Source: Nocardioides marmoribigeumensis
Lineage (GTDB): Bacteria; Actinomycetota; Actinomycetes; Propionibacteriales; Nocardioidaceae
DNA length: 64,000 nucleotides
Assembly (NCBI RefSeq): GCF_031458325.1
Contig: NZ_JAVDYG010000001.1
Coordinates: forward strand, 868,001-932,000
Direction: 5' to 3'
Position 1 is the stretch's first letter; every line of letters starts with the position of its first letter. Below the pieces are notes generated by a model. The model saw nothing but the letters and a program-made list of their open reading frames with translations, ran no database searches and was not told the DNA's origin. Position numbers and translations under genes: made by a program. This document shows, in pieces, positions 52,865-61,462 of this stretch.

Positions 52865-52881
52865 GCTTAGCGCCGGCTTAG
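52865..52881 (-). promoter_or_regulatory. SARP-type box of the DUF4091 gene
   Basis: On the minus strand CTAAGC-N5-CTAAGC (52876-52881 and 52865-52870), then 9 nt, then CAGTCT as a likely -10 (52850-52855). A degenerate CTGAGC lies at 52888-52893. Confidence 0.75.
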
Positions 52882-52889
52882 CAGCGCGC

Positions 52890-54383
52890 TCAGCGCCCGA
52901 CCCACCGCGAGGTCGCCCGCGTCCGGATGACCATGAGGACGTCGGGGTTGCCGGAGGTGTTGGCGATGTTGCGGCTGCTCACGCCCTTGACGTTGCGCCG
53001 GTCGACGCAGGCGACCTCGCCCCTGGGCGGCTTGCCGTCGGACAGGCACGCCTTGACCAGCCGGTAGGACGTCGCCCCCGTCGCCCGGCGCAGGATCCGG
53101 ACGTCGGGCCACCGCTTGCCCCCGAGCACGGTCGCGTCGAAGCGCATCCGGATCACCGCGGGACGGGAGACGGTCGCGGACATCGAGGTGGCGTGCACGT
53201 CGAACGGGTAGCCGAGGTCGCTCGAGGCGCGGCTGCCGACCCGGCGCACGACGACGTCGGCCCCCGAGGTGTCGGTGCTGGGCAGCCGGAAGTCGGCGCT
53301 CTGCCGCCGGTCGGGGTCCGGGTCGCTGGTGGTCTGGGTGCCGCAGGTGGTCGTGGCGCGCACGCACCGGCCGGTGCCGTAGGTGGTGCCGGCGCCGACC
53401 GTCGCCGGGGTGGCCGTCGCCCTCGGGAGCAGGAGCGTGCCGGTGCGGACCGTGACCCGCCCGGGGGTCGGCTGGAAGTAGACCGCACTGACCAGCGTGC
53501 GGCCCGTGCCACCGGTCTTGATGACCAGCCCCTGGTCGACCAGGGTGCTGAGGGCGGCGACGCCGGTGTCGGACTGGATCTTGCCCTCGAGGTAGCCACC
53601 GTCGCCCTCGAAGCGCAGGGTGCCGGTGCCGGCGGCGGACGTGCGGTGGGGACGCAGCTCGAGCCGGGTGCCGTGGTCGGCGGCGAGGTAGGCGCCCGAG
53701 CGGACCCGCAGGAGGCCGCGCACGACGGTCGTCGTCCCGTCGCCGAGGTTGACACCCCCGCCCTTGACGTCGACGGTCCCGCGGTCGTCGACCTCGACTC
53801 GGAACGGGTCGTTGTCCAGGGCGGCCGGCGGAGAGGAGCACCCCTCCTCTCCGGGGTAGGGGTTGCCCGCCCCCGGGAAGTAGGTGCACTCGCGGGTCAG
53901 GAGCGTGCTCGCTGCCCCCGGTCCGTTGCTGGTCAGGCCGAGACGACCGAGGACGTGGAGCCTGGCGATGCCCCCGAGGGTCGCACCGACGACGTCGAGG
54001 GACCCGCCGCTGCGGACGACGGAGTCCTGGCCGGAGGCCTGGTCGCCGAAGAGGAAGAGCTTGCCACCCTGCTCGACGGTGAGGGTCGCACCGCCCGCGA
54101 CGTCGAGGGTGCGGAGGTGCTCCTCCTCGCCGCCTCGGATCCGCGGCACACCCCCGGCGGGGATGCAGGCGTCGCCGTCGACGGGGACGCCGTTGGTCCA
54201 GTTGCCGGGCGTCTCCCACACGTCCGTGGCGCCAGGTCCGACGCCGAGTCCCTGCCACCTGCTCGCCCCGGCCGTCTGGCAGAAGGCCGGCAGCGAGCCG
54301 GTCGGCGTCGCGTCGGCCGAGCGCGCGGACGTCAGCAGCGTGCTGAGCAGCAGCAGCGGAATGAGTGCGATCGTCGCCTTCAC
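52890..54383 (-). CDS. Large secreted protein, possible beta-solenoid, unknown function
   Basis: 497 residues. Signal peptide (about 1-26, LLLLSTLLTSARSADA); short strand-turn repeats rich in Gly, Thr and Val from about 80 to 300 (GGATLTVEQGGKLFLFG, GGSLDVVGATLGGIARLHV, RGTVDVKGGGVNLGDG) that suggest a right-handed beta-helix; then a C-terminal region with paired cysteines. I do not recognise the family. GTG 54383 has GGGAGG 6 nt upstream. It lies divergent from the BTAD regulator but lacks the clear CTAAGC pair of its secreted neighbours. Confidence 0.82.
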   Translation of the reverse strand: MKATIALIPLLLLSTLLTSARSADATPTGSLPAFCQTAGASRWQGLGVGPGATDVWETPGNWTNGVPVDGDACIPAGGVPRIRGGEEEHLRTLDVAGGATLTVEQGGKLFLFGDQASGQDSVVRSGGSLDVVGATLGGIARLHVLGRLGLTSNGPGAASTLLTRECTYFPGAGNPYPGEEGCSSPPAALDNDPFRVEVDDRGTVDVKGGGVNLGDGTTTVVRGLLRVRSGAYLAADHGTRLELRPHRTSAAGTGTLRFEGDGGYLEGKIQSDTGVAALSTLVDQGLVIKTGGTGRTLVSAVYFQPTPGRVTVRTGTLLLPRATATPATVGAGTTYGTGRCVRATTTCGTQTTSDPDPDRRQSADFRLPSTDTSGADVVVRRVGSRASSDLGYPFDVHATSMSATVSRPAVIRMRFDATVLGGKRWPDVRILRRATGATSYRLVKACLSDGKPPRGEVACVDRRNVKGVSSRNIANTSGNPDVLMVIRTRATSRWVGR

Positions 54384-54464
54384 GGCGTCCCTCCCCCGGG
54401 TGCGACCCCCCAGGCCGGTCCCGTCAAGGGCGTCATCGTAAGCCGAACCGTTAGGTTTCGTCGC

Positions 54465-57413
54465 ATGGAGATCCGGTTGCTCGGCCCCGTCGAGGTGGCC
54501 GTCGACGACCGGACGGTGCCGCTGGGCTCGCCGCGCCAGCGGGCGGTGTTCGCCATGCTCGCGCTGGCCGCCCCCGGGATCGTGTCCGTGGACCGCTTCG
54601 TCGACGGGCTCTGGGGCGAGGAGCCACCCGGCAACCCGGCGGCCGCCCTCCAGGTGTTCGTGCACGGCCTGCGCAAGGCGCTCAAGACCGAGTCGCTGGA
54701 CCACGTGGTGGTGCGCGAGCACGCCGGCTACCGCTTGGCGGTCGACCCCGGCGCGGTCGACATCGGCCGGGCCTCGACGCTGCACCAGCGCGCCCGGGAC
54801 GCCCGCGAGGAGGGCGATCTCGCCGCGGCCGCAGCGGCGCTGGCCGAGGCCCGGGCGCTGTGGCGGGGGCCGGCCCTCGCCGACGTCCGCGCGACCCCGT
54901 TCGCCGAGCCCGAGGCGGTGCGGCTCGACGAGCTGCGCCTGCTGGTCGAGGAGGACCTCTACGACGCCGAGCTGGCGCTGGGCCGGCACCACGCGCTGGT
55001 CGACCCGCTCTCCAGCGCGGTCACCGACCACCCCATGCGCGAGCGGTTCTGGGGCCAGCTGATGACCGCGCTCTACCGCTCCGACCGCCAGGCCGACGCG
55101 CTCGCGACCTACGCCCGGGCGCGCGAGCGACTCGCCGACGAGCTCGGCATCGATCCCGGTCAGGCCCTCCAGCAGCTCGAGCTGGCGATCCTGCGCCAGG
55201 ACCCCTCCATCGCGGCCCCCGCCCCCGCGGCGCCGCAGCTGCCCGTCGTCGTCGCCCCGCGGTCGCCGAGCCGGGTGCCTCGACCCACGACCCCGACGTT
55301 CGGCCGCGAGCACCTGGTCGAGCAGGTGCACCTGCTCCTGCGACGCGACGACGTGCGCGCGGTGACCCTCACCGGACCCGGGGGGTCGGGCAAGTCGCGG
55401 CTGGCCGCGCTGGCCGCGCTCGCCGCCGAGGACGACTTCGCCGGCGGTGTCGTCCACCTCGCGATGACCGAGCGCACCGACGTCGACCAGGTGCTCGCCG
55501 AGGTCGCGCTCGCCCTGACCGGCAACGACGACCCGGCCGGCCTCGACGGGCTCGACACCGACGCCCTGCTCGTGCTCGACAACCTCGAGTCGGTCGACGG
55601 CGCCGCGGGCCTCGTCGCCGACCTCGTCGAGCGGACAGCGGGTCCGACCGTCCTGTCGACCAGCCGCCTGCCGTTGCGCATCCGCGCCGAGCACGACGTC
55701 GCCGTACCTCCCCTGGACGTGCCGGCCGCCGACGCCTCCCCCGCCGAGGTGCTGGCGGCGCCGGCGGTGGCGATGTTCCTCGACCGGGCCCGGGCGATCG
55801 CCGCCGACGGCGACCACGAGCAGCGGCTGGCCGAGGTCGCCGAGCTGTGCCGCTTCCTCGACGGCTTCCCGCTGGCGATCGAGCTCGCCGCCGCGCAGGT
55901 GCGCCTGCTCGCCCCGGGCGAGATCCGGGCAGCGCTCGACCAGGACCTCGGCGTCCTCCAGGCGCGCGGCCTCGACGTGCCCGAGCGGCAGCAGACGCTC
56001 GCGGCCACCATCGAGTGGTCCTACGAGCGGCTCGACCCCGACGCGCGGAGGATCGTCGACCGGCTCGCGCTGTTCGAGCGCAGCTTCACCATCGAGGCGG
56101 TCGAGGCCGTGTGCGACGACGTCCCGGACGTGCTCGCCGCGCTGGCCCAGGTGGTCGAGGCGCGGCTCGTGCGGTCCGCGGAGTCGCGGGTCGAGGTGCG
56201 GTTCGTCGCGCTCGGCACCGTGCGGGCCTACGCCCGGGCGCGGCTGGCCGAGCAGACCGACGTCGCCGCCCGGAGGGACGCCCTGTCCGACCACCTGCGC
56301 CGGCGGGTGCTCGCCTGGCGAGAGGAGCTCGACGGCCCGACCGGCACCGCCGTCCTCGGACGGTACGACGACACCGCGGCCGACCTCGACGCCGCGCTCG
56401 ACCGCGCCCTCGCCGAGGGGGCGACGGACCTCGCGGTCGAGCTGGCCTCGTCGCTGACCGACCTGTGGATCGCCAGCGGTCGCCTCACCGACGGCCTCCG
56501 GCGTACGACGGCCCTGCTGGACCTGCCCGACCTCACCGACGGCGACCGTGCCGTGCTGCACCTCGTCGCCGGCAAGCTCGCCTACCACCTGACCGACTGG
56601 TCCCGGGCGGCCTCGGAGTGCCGGGCGGTGCTGTCGCTGACCACCGACGAGCGGGTGCTGGCCGACGCGCGCTGCCACCTCGGGGCGGCCCTCGTCGTCA
56701 CCGGGTCGGAGGACGAGGGCACGGCGCTCGCGCAGCAGGCGCTGGCCGCGGCCGAGGCTCTGGGCGACTACCGGATCACCGTGGTCGCCCTGTCCATGCT
56801 GGCGATCGGGTGCGCGGTGCGGGGCGACGTCGAGGCCGAGCGCGCCTACTACGAGCGGCGGCTCGAGGTGGTCGGCGAGCGGGGTGACGCCGCGCGCCTG
56901 GCCGACACCCTCAACACGCTGGCCGAGATCGCGCTCGACGAGTCCGACCCCGCCAGCGCCCGCGCCTACGCCGGGGAGTCGGTGGCGATCGCCGGGGCCG
57001 CGCTCCCGCTCGAGCGACGCGACGCGACCATCAGCCTCGCCCGTGCGGCGGCGCTGGACGACGACGCCGCCGAGGCCGCGACCCACCTGCGCACGGCGCT
57101 CGAGCTGTCCGACCGGACCGGCCAGGCGCTCGCGGTCGCGCAGTGCCTGCGGGTCGGCGGCTGCCTGGCGGTGCTGTCCGCCGACCACGTGCTCGCGGTC
57201 CGCGCGTTCGCGGCCGCCCAGAGGGTGTCCCCCTCGCCGTCCGGCACCGACGACCCGATCGAGGCCGACCTCGCCGCGCGGCTGGGTCAGGCCCGCGACT
57301 CGCTCGGCGCGGACCGCGCCGCACGCGAGTGGACGCTCGGCCGGACCCTCCCCCTCGCCTCGACCCGTGCGGCCGTGGACGGTCTGGTCTCGCAGGGGCT
57401 AAGCGAGCGCTAA
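54465..57413 (+). CDS. SARP/AfsR-type regulator (wHTH-BTAD-STAND-TPR)
   Basis: 982-residue transcription regulator. OmpR-like winged helix at about 1-92 (MEIRLLGPVEVAVDD, LWGEEPPGNPAAALQVFVHGLRK), BTAD domain about 98-245, a Pro-rich linker, then a STAND NTPase from FGREHLVEQVHLL near 280 with P-loop TGPGGSGKSRLAAL near 303 and LLVLDNLESVDGAAG near 367, and TPR-like repeats about 620-970. AfsR-type proteins activate promoters by binding 11-bp-spaced direct repeats. TAGGTT ends 7 nt before ATG 54465, so the mRNA is probably leaderless. Three repeat-bearing promoters lie around it. Confidence 0.92.
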   Translation: MEIRLLGPVEVAVDDRTVPLGSPRQRAVFAMLALAAPGIVSVDRFVDGLWGEEPPGNPAAALQVFVHGLRKALKTESLDHVVVREHAGYRLAVDPGAVDIGRASTLHQRARDAREEGDLAAAAAALAEARALWRGPALADVRATPFAEPEAVRLDELRLLVEEDLYDAELALGRHHALVDPLSSAVTDHPMRERFWGQLMTALYRSDRQADALATYARARERLADELGIDPGQALQQLELAILRQDPSIAAPAPAAPQLPVVVAPRSPSRVPRPTTPTFGREHLVEQVHLLLRRDDVRAVTLTGPGGSGKSRLAALAALAAEDDFAGGVVHLAMTERTDVDQVLAEVALALTGNDDPAGLDGLDTDALLVLDNLESVDGAAGLVADLVERTAGPTVLSTSRLPLRIRAEHDVAVPPLDVPAADASPAEVLAAPAVAMFLDRARAIAADGDHEQRLAEVAELCRFLDGFPLAIELAAAQVRLLAPGEIRAALDQDLGVLQARGLDVPERQQTLAATIEWSYERLDPDARRIVDRLALFERSFTIEAVEAVCDDVPDVLAALAQVVEARLVRSAESRVEVRFVALGTVRAYARARLAEQTDVAARRDALSDHLRRRVLAWREELDGPTGTAVLGRYDDTAADLDAALDRALAEGATDLAVELASSLTDLWIASGRLTDGLRRTTALLDLPDLTDGDRAVLHLVAGKLAYHLTDWSRAASECRAVLSLTTDERVLADARCHLGAALVVTGSEDEGTALAQQALAAAEALGDYRITVVALSMLAIGCAVRGDVEAERAYYERRLEVVGERGDAARLADTLNTLAEIALDESDPASARAYAGESVAIAGAALPLERRDATISLARAAALDDDAAEAATHLRTALELSDRTGQALAVAQCLRVGGCLAVLSADHVLAVRAFAAAQRVSPSPSGTDDPIEADLAARLGQARDSLGADRAAREWTLGRTLPLASTRAAVDGLVSQGLSER

Positions 57414-57415
57414 GC
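57399..57415 (+). promoter_or_regulatory. SARP-type box of the S8 protease gene
   Basis: CTAAGC at 57399-57404 and 57410-57415, then 9 nt, then CACCCT (57425-57430) as a likely -10. The box overlaps the last codons and stop of the regulator gene and ends 54 nt before the protease start. Confidence 0.75.
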
Positions 57416-57469
57416 GCACCGCTGCACCCTCGCCTCATCGGGCCCGCCGGGCCCTCGGAGGAGACGACC

Positions 57470-58927
57470 ATGACCCGCACCCGCACGACCCTCGTCGCTG
57501 CTCTCGTCGCTGCTGCCGTCCTGGGAGGCACGGGGGTGTCCCAGGCCGGCACGGCGGTGGACCCGGTCCCGCAGCGCACGCACGCCGGCGCCACGACCGG
57601 TGACAAGCACGCGGCGGCCCGGCCGGAGGGGGGCCGGGCCGCCGCGTTCGACGACGTGACGCGCCTCGCGCGGGTCACGGGGCGGGTCGAGGTGACGATC
57701 ACGCTCGCCGACGCGCCGACCCAGGCGCCGGACGCCGATGTCCGTCGTCACCTGACCTCCCAGGCGCGGGCCGGCCGGGCGGCCGTCCTGGAGGCACTCG
57801 GCGGGCCCGGGTCCACGCACAGCGTGCCCGGCGCCCCGGTGATGTCGGCGGTCGTCGACGCCCGCGACGTGGCGGCCCTGCGCAGGGAGCCCGCGGTCCT
57901 CTCGGTCTCCCGCACCAGGACCTTCACCCAGGCCGGGACCTCCACCTTCGGGATCACCAACGGGGTGCAGCTGCCGCGGTGGTGGCACCAGAAGCGGATG
58001 GGTCTCGACTGGAGCTACGCCAACGGCTACAACGGCTACGGCCAGAAGATCGTGGTCATCGACAGCGGGGTCGACTACACCCACCCCTGGCTGAAGGGGC
58101 ACGTCGTCGACGGGGCCTGCTTCTCCCAGGACGGCTGCGGCAACGGCTACACCTACCGCTACGGCCTCGCGGCGGGGAAGAACTGCACCTACTCCTAGGC
58201 CTGCGCCCACGGCACCCACGTGGCGCACACCGCTGCCGGCAAGTACGGCGCCGCGCGGTCGGCCGGCATCGTCGCGGTCAACGCCAGCGTCCGCAGCAGC
58301 GCGGGCAAGCCCACCTACAAGGACGTCGACCTGGTCAATGCCCTGTGGTTCGCCTACACCAAGGTCAGCCCCGCTCCCGCCGCGGTCAACATCAGCCTCG
58401 GGTCCCGCGACATCTACTCGACCACCTGCGACAGCCGCAACCAGGACCTGGCCGGCTGGATCAGCGCCCTGCGCAGCCGCGGCACGGCGACGGTGATCTC
58501 CGCCGGCAACAGCAACAGCAGCGTGGGCATCGGCTACCCCGCATGCATGAGCAGGGCCGTGGTCGTCGGCAACGCGACCCTGACCAGCGCGAGTGGCGTC
58601 CCCGCCGTCCTGGGCGGCACGACCGGCGGCTCCAACAGCAGCTCCCTGGTCGACCTGTGGGCCCCCGGCACCGACATCTGCTCGGCCGTGCCCACCACGC
58701 TGGACAAGGACGGGACGCGCGACGGGGTCGACTGCAGCTACTACGGCACCTCCATGGCCGCTCCCCAGGTGACGGGGGCGTTCGCGGTCCTCAAGGCGGC
58801 CCGGCCGTCGTACTCCGTCGACCAGGAGCTGACCGCCTTCGCCCGCAACGGCTACGGGATCACCGACTCGCGCAACGGCGTCCGCCGCGCGATGGTCGAC
58901 CTCGCCAACGCGGTCTACTACGGCTGA
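57470..58927 (+). pseudogene. Secreted subtilisin-like (S8) protease interrupted by an in-frame TAG
   Basis: Without the stop this would be a 484-residue secreted S8 protease plus the amber position. Signal peptide (about 1-26), an I9-like propeptide region (about 55-150), catalytic Asp198 in VVIDSGVDYTHP, His247 in AHGTHVAHTA, oxyanion Asn347 in SAGNSNSS and Ser428 in YGTSMAAPQ. Codon 243 (58196-58198) is TAG, between Asp and His, so the normal product would be a 242-residue inactive fragment. No other lesion is visible on either side. Recent nonsense mutation, sequencing error or amber readthrough are possible. GGAGGAGA precedes the ATG; a SARP-type box lies upstream. Confidence 0.85.
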
Positions 58928-58941
58928 GGCAGCACGGGACG

Positions 58942-59117
58942 CTGCGCCCCGACCTCCCGTGGGTGCTGGTGGAGGGCGAAGAGGTCCACCTGGCGTTCGC
59001 AGGCAAGCGGGACGCGGTGGTGCTGACGACAAGCGCCGTCTGCCTCACCTCGGAGGGGTCAAGGGCGACGTCGACACCGGCCACCTCAACCGCACGATCG
59101 GCGAGCTCGTCCTGTGA
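58942..59117 (+). pseudogene. Remnant of a bacterial PH-domain gene
   Basis: Frame 1 reads LRPDLPWVLVEGEEVHLAF followed by AGKRDAVVLTTSAVCLTSEG, which resembles the start of the bacterial Pleckstrin-homology family (VEGEEV...RDAVVLTT). From about 59061 a different frame reads KGDVDTGHLNRTIGELVL and then TGA (59115-59117), resembling the end of the same domain. The middle part, about 60 residues, is missing and the frames differ. No start codon or ribosome site is evident. I interpret it as a decayed gene with an internal deletion; this rests on pattern memory. Confidence 0.6.
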
Positions 59118-59126
59118 CCGGTCAGG

Positions 59127-59729
59127 TCAGCCCCGCATCGTCGTGCTGACCGCCGCGCCCGTCCGGACGCCCCGGACCGCCTGGTCGCGGATCGGGGCCC
59201 TGATCGTCCCCTCGACCTCCATGCGCTGGTCGGCGAACCTCACCCTGAGGCAGAGCGACCGTCTGCTGACCGCGAGCACCTCGACCCGTGACGCGGCGTC
59301 GATCGGGCTGAACGAGCTGAACCGCTCGTCGACCTGCGTCAGCAGGCTGAAGCTGGCACCGCTCCCATCGGTCGTGAAGCGGTCGCCCGGGGCGACCGGG
59401 TGCCCCACCCGGCCGCGCAGCTCGAGCCCGACGAGGTGCTGGCCGAGACCTGCGGCGTTGGCCAGGACCGAGCCGCCCTCGGCGAGCTCGAAGTCGGCCG
59501 CGACGACGTAGAAGAAGAAGCGGTCGCTGTTGCCCTCCGCCGCGGCGTCGCGGGCGACCGACGTGGACTCGCCGCCGACGACCAGGTCGAGGTCGGTGCG
59601 ACAGGGGCCCGCGCCCGCCCGGGCCCCGAGGGCAGCGAGCGCGCCGGCCACGAGGACGAGGCACGCGACGACGACCACCCTGCGGCGCACCCGCTCGCCG
59701 TCGGGTCCGTAGAGCTGGAGGCCGGCCAC
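59127..59729 (-). CDS. Membrane-anchored hypothetical protein
   Basis: 200 residues. A basic N-terminus and one membrane helix (about 17-37) are followed by an extracytoplasmic beta-rich domain with two cysteines (GPCRTD and SLCLRV). FFFYVVAADFELAEGGSVLANA near 72 looks like a beta-sandwich. Family not recognised. The start is GTG 59729. It converges on the PH remnant, 9 bp away. Confidence 0.7.
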   Translation of the reverse strand: MAGLQLYGPDGERVRRRVVVVACLVLVAGALAALGARAGAGPCRTDLDLVVGGESTSVARDAAAEGNSDRFFFYVVAADFELAEGGSVLANAAGLGQHLVGLELRGRVGHPVAPGDRFTTDGSGASFSLLTQVDERFSSFSPIDAASRVEVLAVSRRSLCLRVRFADQRMEVEGTIRAPIRDQAVRGVRTGAAVSTTMRG

Positions 59730-59784
59730 CGAGCCAGCCTAGGCACGCCGACCAGCGGACCCGGTCCAGGTGATGCGCCCGCGT

Positions 59785-60387
59785 TCAGCGGGGCACGGAG
59801 TAGCGCACGTGCGTGGCCCACCGCGAGCTGACCACCTTCACCACCTCGAGGTCGAGGTCGTGCTCGAAGCCCTCGAAGAGCCGCTTGCCGCTGCCGAGCA
59901 CCACGGGGGCGACGGAGAGGACGAGCTCGTCGACGCGACCTGCGGCCAGGGCCTGGCGGATGACGTCGGCGCCGCCACCGATCGACACAGCCGCGTCGCC
60001 CGCGATCTCCGCGGCCTGGTCGATCGCCGAGTCGAGGTCGTCGACGAAGCGGAACCCCCGGTCCTCCGGCGGCTGGTCCTCGGTGCGGTGGGTCAGGACG
60101 ACGAGGGGACCGCCGGGGAACGGGTTGGTGCCGCCCCAGGCGCCCGCGGCGTCGTACATCCCGCGACCCACGACGCCACCGCCGATGCCCGAGACGAGCT
60201 CGTCGTAGAACTGCTTGTCCGCGCCGTGCATCGCGATGGCGTGACCGCCGGCGTAGGTCCACGGCCCGCCCATCACCCAGTAGTGGAGGCGTTCGCCGCC
60301 TCGCCCGAGTCCTTGTCCCGCGCGGTCGTCCGGACCCGTGACGTAGCCGTCCACCGACGTCGAGATGGATGCGATCACCTTGCCCAT
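59785..60387 (-). CDS. RibD C-terminal / dihydrofolate reductase-like protein
   Basis: 200 residues of the RibD-C superfamily: KVIASISTSVDGYVTGPDD at the N-terminus, GGGVVGRGMYDAAGAWGG near 68, a Rossmann GDAAVSIGGGADVIRQALAAGRVDEL near 132 and PVVLGSGKRLFEG near 163. Such small standalone proteins are NADPH-dependent reductases of unknown substrate, distinct from the true FolA at 36870. ATG 60387 follows GAGGAGGAG. Confidence 0.88.
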   Translation of the reverse strand: MGKVIASISTSVDGYVTGPDDRAGQGLGRGGERLHYWVMGGPWTYAGGHAIAMHGADKQFYDELVSGIGGGVVGRGMYDAAGAWGGTNPFPGGPLVVLTHRTEDQPPEDRGFRFVDDLDSAIDQAAEIAGDAAVSIGGGADVIRQALAAGRVDELVLSVAPVVLGSGKRLFEGFEHDLDLEVVKVVSSRWATHVRYSVPR

Positions 60388-60486
60388 GGGCTCCTCCTCA
60401 GATCGACAAGAAGTCGGACCCGTCCGCGCCGTCGGACTCATCGGCGAGCACCGGACTGAACCTTTGCTGAGACCAACGACTTTGTG

Positions 60487-60511
60487 GTTTGGAGAACAAA
60501 TAACCGGGCAT
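60487..60511 (+). promoter_or_regulatory. Possible sigma-B-type stress promoter
   Basis: GTTTGG (60487-60492), 13 bp, GGGCAT (60506-60511) resembles the actinobacterial general-stress consensus GTTT-N12-15-GGGTAT with one mismatch in the -10 core. It lies in a locally AT-rich part of the 221-bp spacer, about 98 nt before the small membrane ORF. Prediction only. Confidence 0.4.
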
Positions 60512-60608
60512 GACTGTGGTGCCATCAAGGCTGAGCGGTCGTCTGCCGTAGGCACCGCCTCGGTGTCCCGGTCGGGCCACCGTGAACGACTACAGGGAGG
60601 CCCGTGCC

Positions 60609-60695
60609 ATGTTGTGGACCATTCTGATCATCCTGCTCATCGTTGCTCTCGTCCTGTTCATCCTGGGACGCGTGCGCGGCGGTCGCGGAGTCTGA
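60609..60695 (+). CDS. 28-residue hydrophobic membrane peptide
   Basis: ATG 60609 opens a 28-codon frame, MLWTILIILLIVALVLFILG then a basic RVRGGRGV end. It is one membrane helix with a positively charged cytoplasmic tail. GGGAGG lies about 8 nt upstream and a strong terminator lies 27 bp after the stop, so it is a complete small transcription unit. The MLWTIL start resembles widespread small hydrophobic stress proteins (lmo0937-like), although those usually have two helices. Confidence 0.7.
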   Translation: MLWTILIILLIVALVLFILGRVRGGRGV

Positions 60696-60721
60696 TCGAC
60701 CGAACCACCAAGCAACGGCGG

Positions 60722-60747
60722 CCCCGCCACCCACCCGGGTGGCGGGG
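60722..60747. terminator. Strong hairpin terminator after the small membrane ORF
   Basis: CCCCGCCACCC (60722-60732) pairs perfectly with GGGTGGCGGGG (60737-60747) around a 4-nt loop. It separates the small membrane ORF from the NYN gene. Confidence 0.85.
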
Positions 60748-60795
60748 TCGTCGCATGTCAGCACAGGCGGCCCGTCGCGCCCTAAGGTGAGGTCC

Positions 60796-61350
60796 ATGGA
60801 CTCCCGCACGACGTACCTGCTCGTCGACGGCGAGAACATCGACGCCACCCTCGGTGCCTCGATCCTCGGCCGTCGCCCCAAGCCGGAGGAGCGACCCCGG
60901 TGGGAGCGGCTGCTGCAGTTCGCGCGTGAGCGCTGGGGCCAGCCGACCACGGGACTGTTCTTCCTGGCGGCCAACAACGAGCTGCCGATGTCGTTCGTCC
61001 AGGCCTTGATCGCCATCGGCTACAAGCCGATCCCGCTCTCCGGCGCACCGGGCGAGAAGGTCGTCGACATCGCGATCCAGCGCACGCTCGCCGAGCTGCG
61101 CCACCGCGATGCCGACGTCTTCCTGGTCAGCAACGACGGCGACTTCGTCGAGCAGACCCGCGACCTGCTCGACGGCCGCCGGGTCGGCGTCATCGGGTTC
61201 GTCGAGTTCCGCAACAGCGGCTTCGTCGAGCTGGTCGAGGACGGCCTCGAGACCTACGACCTGGAGTACGACGTCCGCGCGTTCAAGGAGACCCTCCCCC
61301 GCGTCCGCATCATCCCGATCGACGAGTTCGACCCGACGCTGTTCCTCTGA
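60796..61350 (+). CDS. NYN (PIN-like) domain ribonuclease-family protein
   Basis: 184 residues with the NYN pattern: YLLVDGENIDATLG at the N-terminus (first Asp), GEKVVDIAIQRTLAEL near 84 (second acidic site) and DADVFLVSNDGDFVEQTRDLL near 105 (SNDGDF, third acidic site). These acidic residues bind metal in NYN/PIN nucleases. RNA target unknown. TAAGGT ends 7 nt before ATG 60796, suggesting a leaderless mRNA. Confidence 0.88.
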   Translation: MDSRTTYLLVDGENIDATLGASILGRRPKPEERPRWERLLQFARERWGQPTTGLFFLAANNELPMSFVQALIAIGYKPIPLSGAPGEKVVDIAIQRTLAELRHRDADVFLVSNDGDFVEQTRDLLDGRRVGVIGFVEFRNSGFVELVEDGLETYDLEYDVRAFKETLPRVRIIPIDEFDPTLFL

Positions 61351-61392
61351 CCAGGCGGGTCCCCTCCGGGGGGACTGCTGGCTGCACCGATC

Positions 61393-61439
61393 GAAGGCGA
61401 ATCCCCTCGACCCGACGCTCGGGCGTGGGATTCGCCTTC
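61393..61439. terminator. Long bidirectional hairpin between NYN and downstream genes
   Basis: GAAGGCGAATCCC (61393-61405) and GGGATTCGCCTTC (61427-61439) form a perfect 13-bp stem with a 21-nt loop between convergent genes. A second small hairpin (GTCCCC/GGGGAC) lies at about 61359-61375. Confidence 0.85.
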
Positions 61440-61462
61440 AGCCTCCCGCCGGCCCGAGCCGC

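Noticed and set aside
50475-54464. Very long open frame upstream of the BTAD regulator in the same frame
   Set aside because: It is antisense to two convincing secreted-protein genes and shows Gly/Arg/Ala-biased composition; high GC removes stops in alternative frames. The regulator starts at 54465.
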